From Rhodeus uyekii (lineage: Eukaryota > Chordata > Actinopteri > Cypriniformes > Acheilognathidae), in assembly GCA_037043235.1 (NCBI GenBank), contig JAWRVZ010000102.1:949501-1013500 (forward strand): a stretch of DNA of 64,000 nucleotides, in the 5' to 3' direction. Both the position numbers and the translations under genes were made by a program. Position 1 is the first letter of the stretch; the number at the start of each line of letters is the position of its first letter. Positions 19,800 to 31,159 of the stretch are shown here, one piece after another. Under the pieces are notes generated by a model. That model saw only the letters and a list, made by a program, of their open reading frames with translations, had not been told where the DNA came from and did not search any database.

Positions 19800-21750
19800 A
19801 AAAAGGGATTACTTCAAACTAATACTCTCTTACACCTGTCAAATTACCGTATTCAGGTCTGGAAAATGTTGAAAAGTACAATATTTAGACTCCATTGTCT
19901 GCGCAATGCGCAAATAAAAAAATAAAAGGCAAATAAGAAATAATTAACAATTAGCCCCAATGCAAACACTTTCCAAAGGATGTAATTCCATTCAAGGTTA
20001 TGCATATTTTCAAGCCTAAACGGAAATGATGTTTCCCCACCGTATGCACAAGTGACTGAGTACACAGGGGGTTTGGAGGCTGGAGGCTGAGGCTCTGGCA
20101 GATGCACCTGCTCCGCTGTGTCTGTATATGTATGATAAATCAGTGATCTCTACAGCTGGACACCTGAGTCTGTGGTCCCTCTCAGGTTTATGGCACTGAT
20201 AGAAATCATCAACAATCAGTATAGCTCATCTTTTGAAGTGCGTCCATGAAGCTTCACAGGGGTAAAATATATGAGGAATTATAAATTGCTCAGGTTTGAC
20301 AAGTTACATATTAGGTGGACTTAAAGAAAACAAAAATAATTTCCTTCAAAATTATTTCAAAAATAGTTTTCCTTCTTTTGTCTGATACTTAAAAATTAAC
20401 AATTAAACGGGCTATTTCACCTTTAAGCCTTCTATCTGTGAACAACTATTGCCTATTACAGGGTAGGTCCACCTGTTAAATAATTAATTATTACTGATAT
20501 GATAATGTGCTCGTGGTTACGACGTCACAACCATAAGGATTTCTGAATTATTTTTTTGTATATGTAAAGTTTAAAGTCTGTAGAGAAAGACAAAAATAAC
20601 CCAGACAGATTATGTCAGGTGAGCACTGCTCATCAGGTTTCAAAGGTCTCAACCCCTATGTCAAAGACTGACCATCATGTTAGCTCTGACTAAAGGCAAG
20701 ACCAAAATTGGACATTGTGTCTGATTGGCCAGATCAAATAGCACTATAAATGCTTCTAGGAACTAATTAAACAACGAAAGAGAATTTTCTCATTAAAAAC
20801 TGTTCACGAATATAACTTCATGACAATGCAATTTGAAACAGCACATTTCCCTGAACTTGAGATATATGATAGAAACAGATTTAATTAAGCCCATAAGAAT
20901 GCCAACCTTCATATCAAGATTAAACAAGATGACGATAAATGGATTTTGTGTTATTCCAAAACTCAAAACCCGCCAAATATTAATCTATAAATCGATTCAT
21001 AAAAAAATAAAAATCTCATCAGTTTGTATTTAGTCCCCAGACTGTCACTTTTTCCTAATTAACACTCCAACAGAACGGCAGAAAGGAAACAGATGCAATG
21101 GAAAGGATGCAACCTAAACTGGCGCTGCAACATAAATCTGAGGCACAAAGTACCTTATCGGATATCTAAACGTTTTATTTCCAATAAATCTTCCCTATGA
21201 TTGTTTAAGTGACAAGTGCCTTGGTGACTAAAAGAAGGAGGTGAAGGAAGACAGAAAAAGGAGGAGAAATATGGGCCAGCCTTCCTTTCAGCCTGGACAC
21301 TTTCCTCCTTCCTTCTGTCTCTCAAACACTGCTCTCCTGCCCACTTCCTTGGAAACTTTATCACATACCCTTCCACCAGCGTCGCCAGAACTTCCCACTG
21401 CAATTTGTTATAAAAACTTTTCAGTTGGCCCACACGTGGTCTGGTTTTTAAAGAGCTGCAGCCCCTTTCTCACGTGGTCTGTGGGCTATTGAGTCGTCAC
21501 AGGCCCCCTGAATGATGGCCGAAAAATAAGGCACTGCAGACAATGCTTGGTCTTGATTAATTCAGTTCTTTCAGGACCCTGCACCGTCGTCCGGGCAGCT
21601 TCATACAATCGCCGCTTTGATGCGTCGGGTAACATGCTCGCTCACACTCCCTCAAGAGACGCAACATTTTCAAATTTCCCTCTCAGCAGAGCTCAACATC
21701 TAAAGAAATTAAATGCTCCCTGTTTTAAAACAAGACAAATATGACAAAAA
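19800..21750. other. Non-coding, no gene seen
   Basis: Mostly AT-rich. The last 250 bases become more CpG-containing towards the exon at 21,761, as expected near a promoter. Confidence 0.4.
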
Positions 21751-21760
21751 AACAACTGAC

Positions 21761-21802
21761 CTGATCAGCCACACAAGCTGCGCTGCTGTTGGACTCCGAC
21801 AT
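21761..21802 (-). CDS. Candidate first coding exon (MSESNSSAACVADQ), splice donor
   Basis: The minus-strand ATG (21800-21802) opens 14 codons that end CAG at 21761, followed at once by GTCAGT, a good donor, in phase 0. The 5' side (21,803 to about 22,200) is GC- and GA-rich with CpGs, unlike its surroundings, fitting a 5' UTR and promoter. As I recall it, mammalian glycine transporter 1 (SLC6A9) isoform b starts with a 15-residue unique exon ending in Q before the common NGAVPSE segment, and isoform a starts with a different 10-residue exon further upstream. This exon and that at 33,962 fit that plan in length, phase and order. No common exon is visible in the window, so identity is unproven. 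Confidence 0.45.
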
Positions 21803-22200
21803 GATTCGATAGTGCCTGGTAGTTCTCTCGTCTCAACTCCCGAGTTCTTCATTCACACCTCTCCGTTTGCTTCCGCAGAGAGAAGGGGGGGTGGGGGTGG
21901 GGGAGAACAGCCTCCTTTTGGTCAGGCTTGATTAATGCCTGAATTATTTTCACCTCATTTCATCTGATGGAGTTCTGCTTCCTCTCCGCCTCTTTCAATC
22001 ATTCGGCATGGAAGGTCCCCCTCCACCGCTGCCACTTTCTTGCTCGCTCTCTCTCCCTCCCTTTCTGTTTCTCTCTCTCTCTCATCCTCACCTCGTCCGC
22101 TGTACTGTGAGTTGGGGAAAGTGACCCCTCCTCTTCTCTATCCCCCATTCTATAAAACAGACAGAGGAGATCCACAGCCTTTGCCTCTACCTCCACAATG
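21803..22200 (-). promoter_or_regulatory. Candidate CpG-containing promoter/5' UTR
   Basis: Locally raised GC with scattered CpGs, a long GA-rich stretch on the minus strand (22,030-22,090) and a G-run tract at 21885-21903. It lies immediately upstream of the ATG exon at 21,802. A TATAAAA at 22151-22157 is on the plus strand and points away from that exon. Transcription start not determinable by eye. Confidence 0.35.
21885..21903 (+). other. Potential G-quadruplex
   Basis: Seven G, T, five G, T, five G on the plus strand. The seven-G run can supply two of the four required G-tracts. It lies in the putative 5' UTR of the exon at 21,761, on the non-transcript strand. Confidence 0.6.
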
Positions 22201-22204
22201 AATG

Positions 22205-23480
22205 GAGTCGTTGTCATTCCAGAACTTTGGCTGCATACTGAGTGCTAGGAGCTGCTAGCTTAGCTGCCTGGAGTCACAGACGCTGCCAAGCTTTTCAGCG
22301 GCCGCCCCGCACGATGAAAGACAAAAGTAAGGAGAGGTCCGCATCCATGGGGTGCGCTACTCTCGCTGTCTCTGCATTTCTTCCACTTGTTCGAGGCAGC
22401 TGCACCCAGACCACCAACGCTCCCCATTCAGCGACACTTGACTCTCAAATCCTCATCCCTTGACATTGCCAATTCTCCTGTAAGGTCCTGCAAGAGGCCA
22501 GAGGAGGGATATACCCTTCCATTTGACTGTCGGTCAGGCCACAGCCTCGTAATTCATTCATTTACTGCAGGATACAAGATTTTCTCAGCGATAAACGGGC
22601 AAAAATCTATAATGGAAATTATGCGGAAGATTGTGAAAAGCTGCATTGCAATTCACACAGAGAAAAGTATCCTAGTACAGACAAAAGAAAGCTCTCAGAG
22701 ACGGCTCTTGGCGATGGACCCAACTGAGCATCCTGTTAATGGTGTTAAAAGTTGACAGACTTCTGGCATTTTGCCTAATGAGCATTTGAAAGAGGTGTAT
22801 AATAGTGGTGATGCAGTTGATGAGCAGACTTCAAGAGGACGGCAGAGACATCTCTATTCGCTTCACAATGTGGAATGAACCACACATGATAATTGATTAC
22901 AATATTAATGATTTAAGAGTTAAGTAAAAAAAAATAAAAAAATTATTTTCCCATGTATTAGGCCCATAATCTAGTTATCAAGGTATAGCTTTCATTTTAA
23001 ATACATATTCAATGTTAAATGTTCAAACATACCGTAGAATGAAATAAAATGCCTGAATGTCACTTCATTAGAAAAAAAGTATCAGTCTGAAATTGGCATT
23101 GGAAACAAATGCTGCTAGAGGTTTTACTAGAATTTGACCATTTATTTAATGACTTCAAGCAATAGTCAAGATGATTTTTAGTGAAGTCAGTTCTCCTCAA
23201 GCAGAGTAACATCTACTTTATTTTACTAAGTTTTAAATTGTATACCTTGTTTCATAATTAAAAAAATCTAACATATCTTGTTTGAAAAGTATGTTTGTGC
23301 TATACTTCTTTAAAATAAATGCCACTTTTTTGATACGTTTGAATTTTGTTATAATATATATACATAATATATATGTAATATAATTTTTTAATTGTGGCAA
23401 AAGTGTTTTTCTGTCAAGCCTTTTTTCTAACATCCACCAGTTATCACAAACGTTTTTTGCCTATCTATATACATCTATAG
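22205..23480. other. Non-coding, no gene seen
   Basis: A GC-richer patch with CGGCCGCCCCGCACG near 22,300 may belong to the same promoter area. The rest is AT-rich. A plus-strand ATG at 22,314 followed by a donor-like GTAAGG was considered and not accepted. Confidence 0.35.
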
Positions 23481-23483
23481 AAC

Positions 23484-23575
23484 ATGAGAAGGGCTGTGAT
23501 TGAAATTAAATAAACACATAAAAAATAATAATAATAATTTAGACGGACCCTAAAAAGTTTGCACATTAAAAAACC
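23484..23575. repeat. Diverged direct repeat, copy 1
   Basis: GAGAAGGGCTGTGATTGAAA, then AAACACAT, then CGGACCCTAAA and GTTTGCACA match the same order of motifs at 24,340-24,430, with an expanded (AAT)n in this copy. Confidence 0.75.
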
Positions 23576-23785
23576 TTAATAAATCAAGAAAAAGTATGCG
23601 AGAATAAATCCAAAAATCCAGTTTATTACGCCTATGTGTTTTTGATGATGCTCTTCCAGCTGAGCTTAGACTACATCTGCTCTGCCTGTTTGACCCTTTG
23701 GGCACATATAGCATCACAGAGATGAGCATCTCTTTTCACTTAACTAGACAAAGTTCTTACACAACAATTCTATTAGAAAAACGTC

Positions 23786-23965
23786 AGAGTCATGACCTAG
23801 CAGTTAGCATACATGCTTTAGGTTGAGGATGGTCTTGTGAGGTTCAAATCCGTCTTATGTCACGTCACAATCCTACTTCTTCCTTTTCTCCCCAGTATGT
23901 TTTCTATTCCCCATCTTCTTTCTCTACACATACTGGCAAAAAAATCTGATTTAATAAACATATAT
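23786..23965 (+). mobile_element. tRNA-derived SINE
   Basis: A plus-strand A-box-like TAGCAGTTAGC (23798-23808) and B-box GGTTCAAATCC (23841-23851) are spaced as in a tRNA promoter. They are followed by a pyrimidine-rich body and not by an acceptor stem, so this is a SINE and not a tRNA gene. Ends set by eye. Confidence 0.6.
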
Positions 23966-24339
23966 AATAATGATCTGAAGTCAATTTACAGTAGCCCATT
24001 TTAGAAGTCAACAGCTAATTTGAGAGTGCCCTCTCAATTAATGCGCAACATTTTTAGCAGCAAATAGCTAACTGAGACTTTATGTATTTGTGACACCTTC
24101 CCTTTCACACAAACATAGCTCCGGGCAGCTCCTTGTGTTTGTGCCACGAGCCCGGGTGTAAGGGAATCTGACACAGGCGGTCATTAGAGACTCCTCAGGG
24201 GCCCCAGCCAACTCCTATTAGTCAAGCAGCAGCACGGAACCTCGCCTCCCATCACAAAAACACTCGCTTCTAATGAGGATATGTATACTCCGCTATTTGC
24301 GCTGCCCCATATCAATAGCATAATAGTGGAGTGATGAGA

Positions 24340-24430
24340 ACAAGAGAAGGGCTGTGATTGAAATGAATTAAACACATCAAAACAAAACTCATTATACGGA
24401 CCCTAAACAAGTGTGCACACTAGGGAGTGG
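24340..24430. repeat. Diverged direct repeat, copy 2
   Basis: Second copy of the block at 23,484-23,575, about 855 bp apart in the same orientation. Confidence 0.75.
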
Positions 24431-24594
24431 GGGAATAAGACCTCCTAATTAGACACTCATTTAAAGTATTTAAATTTCATAAGAAAAACAAGCCCAACCC
24501 CAAACCAAATCATAACCATTTTAAATAGTATTTTTTCTCTTTAAACACTTAAATCACATATTGGATCTCAATTAATAAAACATTCAATTTGAAA

Positions 24595-25130
24595 ATCTAT
24601 CATTTTTTAAGATCAAAATTATGTGACAAGTCAATGGAAACCAAAATCATCAACAGCTGGACACAGGATATCAAAAGCAACAACACCTGTATACTGAGGG
24701 CTAGATTCAAATTCATATAAAAAAAAAAATCTATGTAAAAAACCGAACAGGTAGATCCAACTTGCATGAAGTTCATACCAGCAACTGATAATGCAAGTAG
24801 GGGAACCATTGGCTAGCATGTACAGGATATTCCTCCCCTGAACATTACTGACCCTTGCAACTTTAGTATTGATTATTGTTGCCTCATGCTACAGACAGTG
24901 ACAAGGACCCTAACAAAACACAAAACCTAAGACAAATCAGTCACAAAGAATAAGAGAGATCAATTGTCTATGGCCACCACCTACAAAATAATTCTCTTTT
25001 TAGAGGGTTGTCTTGCTGTTGCCACTTTCATTTGTACCAAAGCAGATGAAACTGATTCACAAACACTTATGCTTACTAATTGGACAGATCAATATCCCTG
25101 AAGTTTAACTGACTTGGTGTTATACTATGA
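24595..25130 (-). mobile_element. Internally deleted Tc1-like element
   Basis: Motifs occur in the same order as in the Tc1-like copy at 34,625-35,710: CAATGGAAACCAAAATCATC, GATCCAACTTGC, CAGCAACTGATAATG, GAACCATTGGC, CTCCCCTGAACATTACTGAC and, near the end, ACTTGGTGTTATACT. The transposase body is missing, so this is a non-autonomous derivative. The right terminal repeat is not recognisable. Confidence 0.65.
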
Positions 25131-26340
25131 AGTTGTGATAAATGTAAATGTAACATTTATCACAAATATAAATCATTACTTTTATTTATAAAATATCTTT
25201 ATCTTTGAAATGACCTACATGAAATTTTTGTGCATGCATTAGCTTCAAAACTATTTTTATAATAAATTATAATTCTAATAATCCTTAAATTTAAGGGGTT
25301 AAGTCCCTTTAAGTGCACAATGAAGAAATAGCAGGATTTTGAGCTTAATGACTGCCATTACTGGGTCACCTCTACTTAGGACCTTTACTTAGAACTTGCA
25401 ATCTGTGAGTCAGCAAACCCACTTTTTAATAATTAGACTACCAACATAAAATACTTAGCTGTTTCCTGTTTTGGCATTACAGTACTAAATATATAGACAT
25501 TCAAATATAGAAGATTGTATACATCACTTGAGTGCTGCTGAATGGCCAGGTGAAGGTTATAATAGATAACTAAAAACTATACATCATAACCATAATCACA
25601 TTCTATGACTATCGGACCAATTTACCAATTTATTGATATAAAACCATAAAAAATTTTCCATGGCCCATGTTCTTCTTTGTATCTTTGCAAAACGTTAGTA
25701 AAACATAGTAAATCACATCTCCGATTTACACGGAGCCCACACACACAATAGAGATTTTGAGATTTAGCTTTGCTAAAACTATAATAAATCGATAAATTGC
25801 ATCACTTTTTCTGGGGTTTTCTCAGCAAACTTATAACATAAGAACCTCTAAACACGATAAAGATTTGAAAGGTTTTCTATGAAATGAGAACATGTAGTTG
25901 ATGACACCTTGTTATGCCACTTAGATATGCCACGTGGTATCTAAGGCTGTTGCAGTGAAGGAATTTCCCTTGCGGTGATATGTTTTTTGTGGTTTGTTTT
26001 ATTCTCCTCAGTGTTCATTAAAAGTGCTTGGATTATTAATTTACGGTAATGTTTTGAATCTCCTTCATTTTTGTGCCTATTGACCACAGTCACGAAGATG
26101 AAAGATTTAAAAACCAAACCAAAGATTTTGAATGAGCACGGAGGAGAATAATGCAAACCACACAAAGTATAAACGAGAACTGGCCAAGGCAACTGAAACA
26201 CAGGGCTATATAAAAGGGTACAACAAAAGGAAAGTAAACTTGAAATATGTGAAAATAATATGCAACTATAGAAACAAACGAAGACACAATCAGTAACTAA
26301 TGAAACCGAAACAAAACAGAGTGGGGGTTGCAAAAAAGCA
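25131..26340. other. Non-coding, no gene seen
   Basis: AT-rich. The 162-codon minus-strand frame at 25,941-26,429 crosses into the repeat at 26,343 and has no domain, so it is not annotated. Confidence 0.4.
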
Positions 26341-26342
26341 TT

Positions 26343-27247
26343 GAGATAACCGATGATCGAGATAACCAACAGCCAATATGGCGATTTATTTGATGAAGCG
26401 ATCGGCATGCTATAAAAATGTACATACATTGTATATGTTTGCTAACAACAAAGGCATATGTGCACCAACTAACAGCAGAGATTTACCAGTATACAATAAA
26501 AAACACATTCGATTCTCGATACAAACCTTTAATTATATTCTTCAATATTGCAAACACAATTTCCCTCACAGCGTAAACAGTCACAACATACTTGTGAGGT
26601 CATCGCGCTGTACTAGATTGCATACTTTCTTGCGTTCTGCCTGCCTAATGTGCTTTCTCAACAAATTCGGCTTCGTCCCGTCTTTAAATAACCGGGTTCT
26701 TCAATCCACAGCGGCGCTGAGCAGAGCGTGTGTCAGAACAGAAGCAGGGTGTGTGTGTGTTCATCTAAGCCTCATACTCATTGGTTTGTAACTGCTCGTT
26801 ACCGACCAATGTCAAAATATTTGAGAAAACCAATCATATCAGAGAAGGCGGGCTTTATGTGCACACAGAAGCGGATGAGGCTTTGGGATGGGGGTGGGAC
26901 CCACGGCAGCACTCGCTGCTCGTTGAGAAGCGTAAGAACGATATGTGCTTTCACTTCAGAGAGTGCTGTGAGAGAAGCGTCACTGAGAGAGCGACCGCAC
27001 GGACCGCAATACATGTGCAACGCAAACTCAGTGCATGCGCAGTGAACTAGGTACCATCATTAGTCACGAGATAACCATGTGAAGTGGCGAATTTGTCCCT
27101 CTTTTGTGCTCAAGATATTGGGGTTCGGCGACATAAAATAATCGACATAACCCATGAGAAAATGCTAAGACAAATAGGGAGTTTGGCGGTTCCACTTCAA
27201 AAACGTCGACATAATAGTTAACCGAGCTCGAGATAAGTGAACTCCAC
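26343..27247 (+). mobile_element. Unnamed ~0.9-kb element, copy 1
   Basis: This copy and the one at 52,746-54,139 are the same element in opposite orientations. Shared landmarks are GAGATAACCGATGATCGAG at this left end, the segment with AGCGATCGGCATGC, GCACTCGCTGCTC, a TGCGCA-rich patch, GGCGGTTCCACTTCAAAAAC and the right end CGAGATAAGTGAACTCCACTT. Both ends carry the same short unit (TTATCTCGA, then CGGTTA, at 16-bp spacing) in direct and not inverted orientation. No transposase is encoded. I do not recognise the family. Confidence 0.75.
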
Positions 27248-27249
27248 TT

Positions 27250-28010
27250 ATCTCTTATCTATTTGTGTGGTTGCAGCGGTGCATTGCATTATTGTCAGCG
27301 TGTCCGTATTGCAATATTGCAGTTATCACGACAGCCCTATCGGTTGCAAAAGTTCTACTTTTAAAAGGTTGACATTATAATTCACTGTCAATTTATGGAA
27401 AAAAATGTTAAAAATAAATGTACTACTCTGATGCCGAAAAGGTGAGTTTTCACCTTCCAGAGACCCACGGGTCATTTGGACCTCACAAGGGTTAATTCAA
27501 AAGCCTCTACAGTGTAACCTAAAAACAGGAAAATAACACAAGAGGTTTCCAGATTCACCAGGGAGTTTCAGTAAGTGTGGTTTCCAGCAAGAGCCCTTAA
27601 GCAGGTGTTTTCCATTCATGGCACGTTCATTCTATTGACAAGCTGAACAAGAGGGCCTCAGTGAGGGCTAAAATACTACTGCTGACTAAAAACGTCACTT
27701 TTTCAAACTTAGTGCAGGCTTTGATGAGCCGTCTCCTTCCGGAGCTCTCTTTTGCCCCATTTACAATCTAGAGTGGTATGTCCAACACACAAAAACAACT
27801 CTAAGCAAACACACACACAAAACAGAGGACCACGGTTTTAGACAATCAACTCGCATGATTTTTACCCTCTGCACATGACAGCACACAAGTTGAAAGAATT
27901 GTTGACATACTATTCTGGTAACAGTGAAATTAAATAATTGCTTAAAACTAAAATAGGAAATATAATATTTGAGACATTTCCATGATCTTATTCAAGTTCC
28001 GAAGACACTT
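27250..28010. other. Non-coding, no gene seen
   Basis: Single-copy-looking sequence. A CT-rich, less AT-rich patch lies at 27,720-27,790. No splice-flanked ORF. Confidence 0.4.
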
Positions 28011-28012
28011 AG

Positions 28013-28200
28013 GGGATAGTTCATTCATGTATTGAAATTCTGAAATAATTTACTTACCCAAACTGTTTGACTTTCTTTTTTGTAAAAAGGAAATTTGAAA
28101 CACTTTTTATGTTCTGTAAAAGAAAGAAAGTCATACAGGTTTGGAGAGACATTAGGGATAGTAAGTGAGGACAGAACGTTCATTTTGGGGTTAATATACA
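28013..28200 (+). repeat. Interspersed DNA element copy (family A)
   Basis: GGGATAGTTCATTCATG at the left and TCATTTTGGGGTTAA at the right are complementary-type ends. Inside are TTACTTACCCAAACTG, GACTTTCTTT and AAAGAAAGTCATACAGGTTT. The same motifs recur at 30,993, 51,520, 55,030 and 63,424. This is a foldback-like non-autonomous repeat that I know to be extremely common in cyprinid genomes. Confidence 0.75.
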
Positions 28201-30990
28201 TAGCAAACCAAAGGGTCCCTATTCATAATAACACATACACAATCACTTAAACAACTGTGTTGCTAATGGTCTTTAGCAACTGTTTTGCTTAACATTAGAT
28301 GCACTTAGAATAAATACAATGGAATAGATCCAAAACAAAAATGGAGAAATAAGCTGACAAGCAAAGTCAAGAGATAATCAGCATTATGACTATGCATTTT
28401 GTAAATTATTAAATCAACTTTCTATATGGTTGGAGTCATAATTTAGCATAACATATAGGAACTACTAAAAACAACAAAAGTTGTTTTTATAAAGGTGGAA
28501 GGTCATTGAAAAAAGCAGTCAATTTGTTTTTGTTTGTTTGTTTTAGAAAATCAGATAAATGCAATGTGACTTCTTGTCTGTTGAAAAAAAATTGAGAAAC
28601 ATCCTTAAAAAAGGAAGCTGCTGACAGCCTCAACCTATGTTCAATACTGAAATCCTAACACACTGATAGAAAGAGAGATAACTCACAAATCAGGTTTAAT
28701 TCTAAACATCAATGAACAATTAAAAACATTCAAATGTATGTACAGCAGCTTTATATAATTGGCTACTAAAAAAGGAATAATTCAAATACGATGAGAGTTT
28801 TCTTCACTAGTTCCCATTATGTCACACTGAATTCATATTTATGTCTATAATTATAAATCAACTTAATATGCTCTCGCTATGTATTACACTTCAATTGTGA
28901 TCACAATGATGCTAAAATGGGTGTCAGCCTTTTTTTGTACAAGAGGAAGTAACGCAGTGAATCTTAATCTATGCTAAGACTTAAGAGTCTATGTTGGACC
29001 AAACACTATATAGGGAAGTCAGTGAAAAGTCTGGCACGACCATTGTAGAGGGCAAAACAGACATATTTATGGACCTGAAAACAACTTCCTGCCCAGTTCC
29101 TTTGGTGTGCAAGTGCGTTTTTGTGAGTGTATCGGGCAAAGAGAGAATTTGTGACGTCCACCTGGTCCAAACGGCTTTCGGGACACTGAAGAGCAATTTC
29201 CAACGCTTGGATTAACCTGAAGCTTCCATGATTATTCCCCCCTCCCACTACCATAATTTGGCTGGAAGGGCCCCAGCTGCTAATTCTTTATAAATAGCAT
29301 GTAGCTCAGACCTCCTCCGGGGAGAATGGGGCTCAGAGGAATGGCTTGGGCACAAATCAGGCTGGAAAAAGCACACAACATACACATTTTGACAAACATA
29401 TGGGACCATCGCTAAGGATAAACTTGAGCTACATGTGACTTTGTCTCGCCTCACGTGGATCTGATAATCAGCCAATTAGAAAAGTGACAACAGACTATCA
29501 AGCTGTGGTTGAGTTTGAGAAAAAAAAGAGTAGTAAAGTTCATTCTATAAGCTGAAAATGCAAGGAAAAGTTTGTAACATAGCCATCTACGTTTTGAAAA
29601 ACAGTTGAAAATCTGCTTGAAAGAGGCCAGAGACCCTGACACTCAAAGTTTAGAAGTTGTCTGTTGAGTCGTCTGCCTTTTCTCTCAGCACACAAAGGGA
29701 ACTAGTATAAAAAGCACCAGATGAGATTCTCTGACATTCGAGAAAGGTTTTCTATCAAGAGTAATAAGAGACACATGCAGTAGGCAGTTTACTTGCTTAC
29801 AGAGGTCAAGTTATAAGATGTTATGTGTGCAATTGTCAAAATAGCAGGTCAAAAAATACACAACTCCTCTAAAAAAAAGAGCACCGTTTTTGAACTTTCA
29901 CTAATACAACACTCTGACTCCAGTCAAATTTCAGTATGCGTTTGAAAATGTGTTTTCTCTGATTTCATTATGGATTTCCTGGATCTTAATTTAATGCATG
30001 AACTGGTCAACACAAAAACATCGGTTGTGCTGCTGTGATCTTTCAACATGGAGAGCTTCAAAATGATAAATAATAGGTCAAGGGCCTGTTTCTGTGGAGA
30101 AACCCTGAGAACAGCAGACCCACCCCCCATCTCTTGCCTTTTTCTCCCATTCACAACGCCAAGGGGGGAGCAGGTCGGGTTCAAGCGCAACAAATTACCT
30201 AAATATGGGTTGAAAAGGCTTTGAAGGCTTTGATTCAATTCAACCTTATTCCAAAATAATATTAATAAAAGAAGATTTAGGAAGCCAGGTGGGTGAAACA
30301 CAATGCTAAACTGCAGTCCATAATTTCAGCTAGCGAGAACAAAAAGTGGCTCTTTCTTGGTCAGCATTTGTGTTTAGCCTGGATAGAATAGGGGTACCTC
30401 CACATACAAAAGCGAGAGGAAGAAACACAGAAAAACGAAATTTTCAGCCTGAGTGGTTACTTCAAATGAAATCTAAAGGCTGAGGCTCAATGGGCCCTTT
30501 TAACGGAGGGGAGTGTTTTTTAAAGGAATCGCAGCAGTGGACGTGTTTGGCATTTGGTGGCCCTTGTCCTCCAATTGTGTGTACTCCACGGTGGATGCCT
30601 TCTCTCTGGGCTCGCTACACTCCACAGACAGTACAGTCTGGGGCTCAAACATAGACAGAAATCATGTTTGACTTCCCTTTTGCTCAGCCACATCTGTTCC
30701 CATGCCCCTGAAGGCACTTTGGTTGTACGGCTACAAAGATGTGTACACTGTAGTTAATGTGAGTGAGTGACAGCTCAATATGTTCCTTACATAAGTCTGA
30801 AAGTGCTGCTGACCTAGGAATGGCCTTGAACTTGGTTCTCACCTCCTATAAATGAGACTGGACTAGAAGCAAAAGAAAATAATCACACTAAAGCATACAT
30901 TTGCCTTTTATTAAAAATTCTCTGACATCTCATAAAAAGATGATTGAAATTTAGGCTCTGTTGAACATTAAAAAATACATACAATTGAAG
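28201..30990. other. Non-coding, possible regulatory patches
   Basis: Nearly all AT-rich. A less AT-rich stretch at 29,220-29,360 contains TTATAAATAG (29,291-29,300), a MEF2-type site, amid low-complexity-free sequence and could be a conserved element. No coding evidence. Confidence 0.35.
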
Positions 30991-30992
30991 TT

Positions 30993-31110
30993 AAAGGTAT
31001 AGCTCACCCAAAAATGTAAATTATCCCATAATTTAATCACCCACAAGCTGTCCTAGGTGACTTTCATCTATTAGGTGGACTTTCTCATTAAATTATGTTG
31101 CTTATAACTG
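30993..31110 (+). repeat. Interspersed DNA element, truncated (family A)
   Basis: TTAAAGGTATAGCTCACCCA, then AAATGTAAATTATC, TTTAATCACCCACAAGCTG and GACTTTCATC follow the left half of the family seen at 28,013 and 55,030. Confidence 0.65.
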
Positions 31111-31159
31111 CCATCATGTTCTGGATAAAATCTAATGCAGTTCAGACATTGCACACTAC

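Noticed and set aside
22314..22463. Plus-strand ATG with MKDK start followed by a GTAAGG donor-like site, recalling the N-terminus of ASXL proteins
   Set aside because: Only four residues before the possible donor, continuing residues do not match, and no further exon is visible.
25941..26429. 162-codon minus-strand ORF
   Set aside because: Crosses the boundary of an interspersed element, has no domain and no splice sites. The hydrophobic composition follows from AT-rich sequence.
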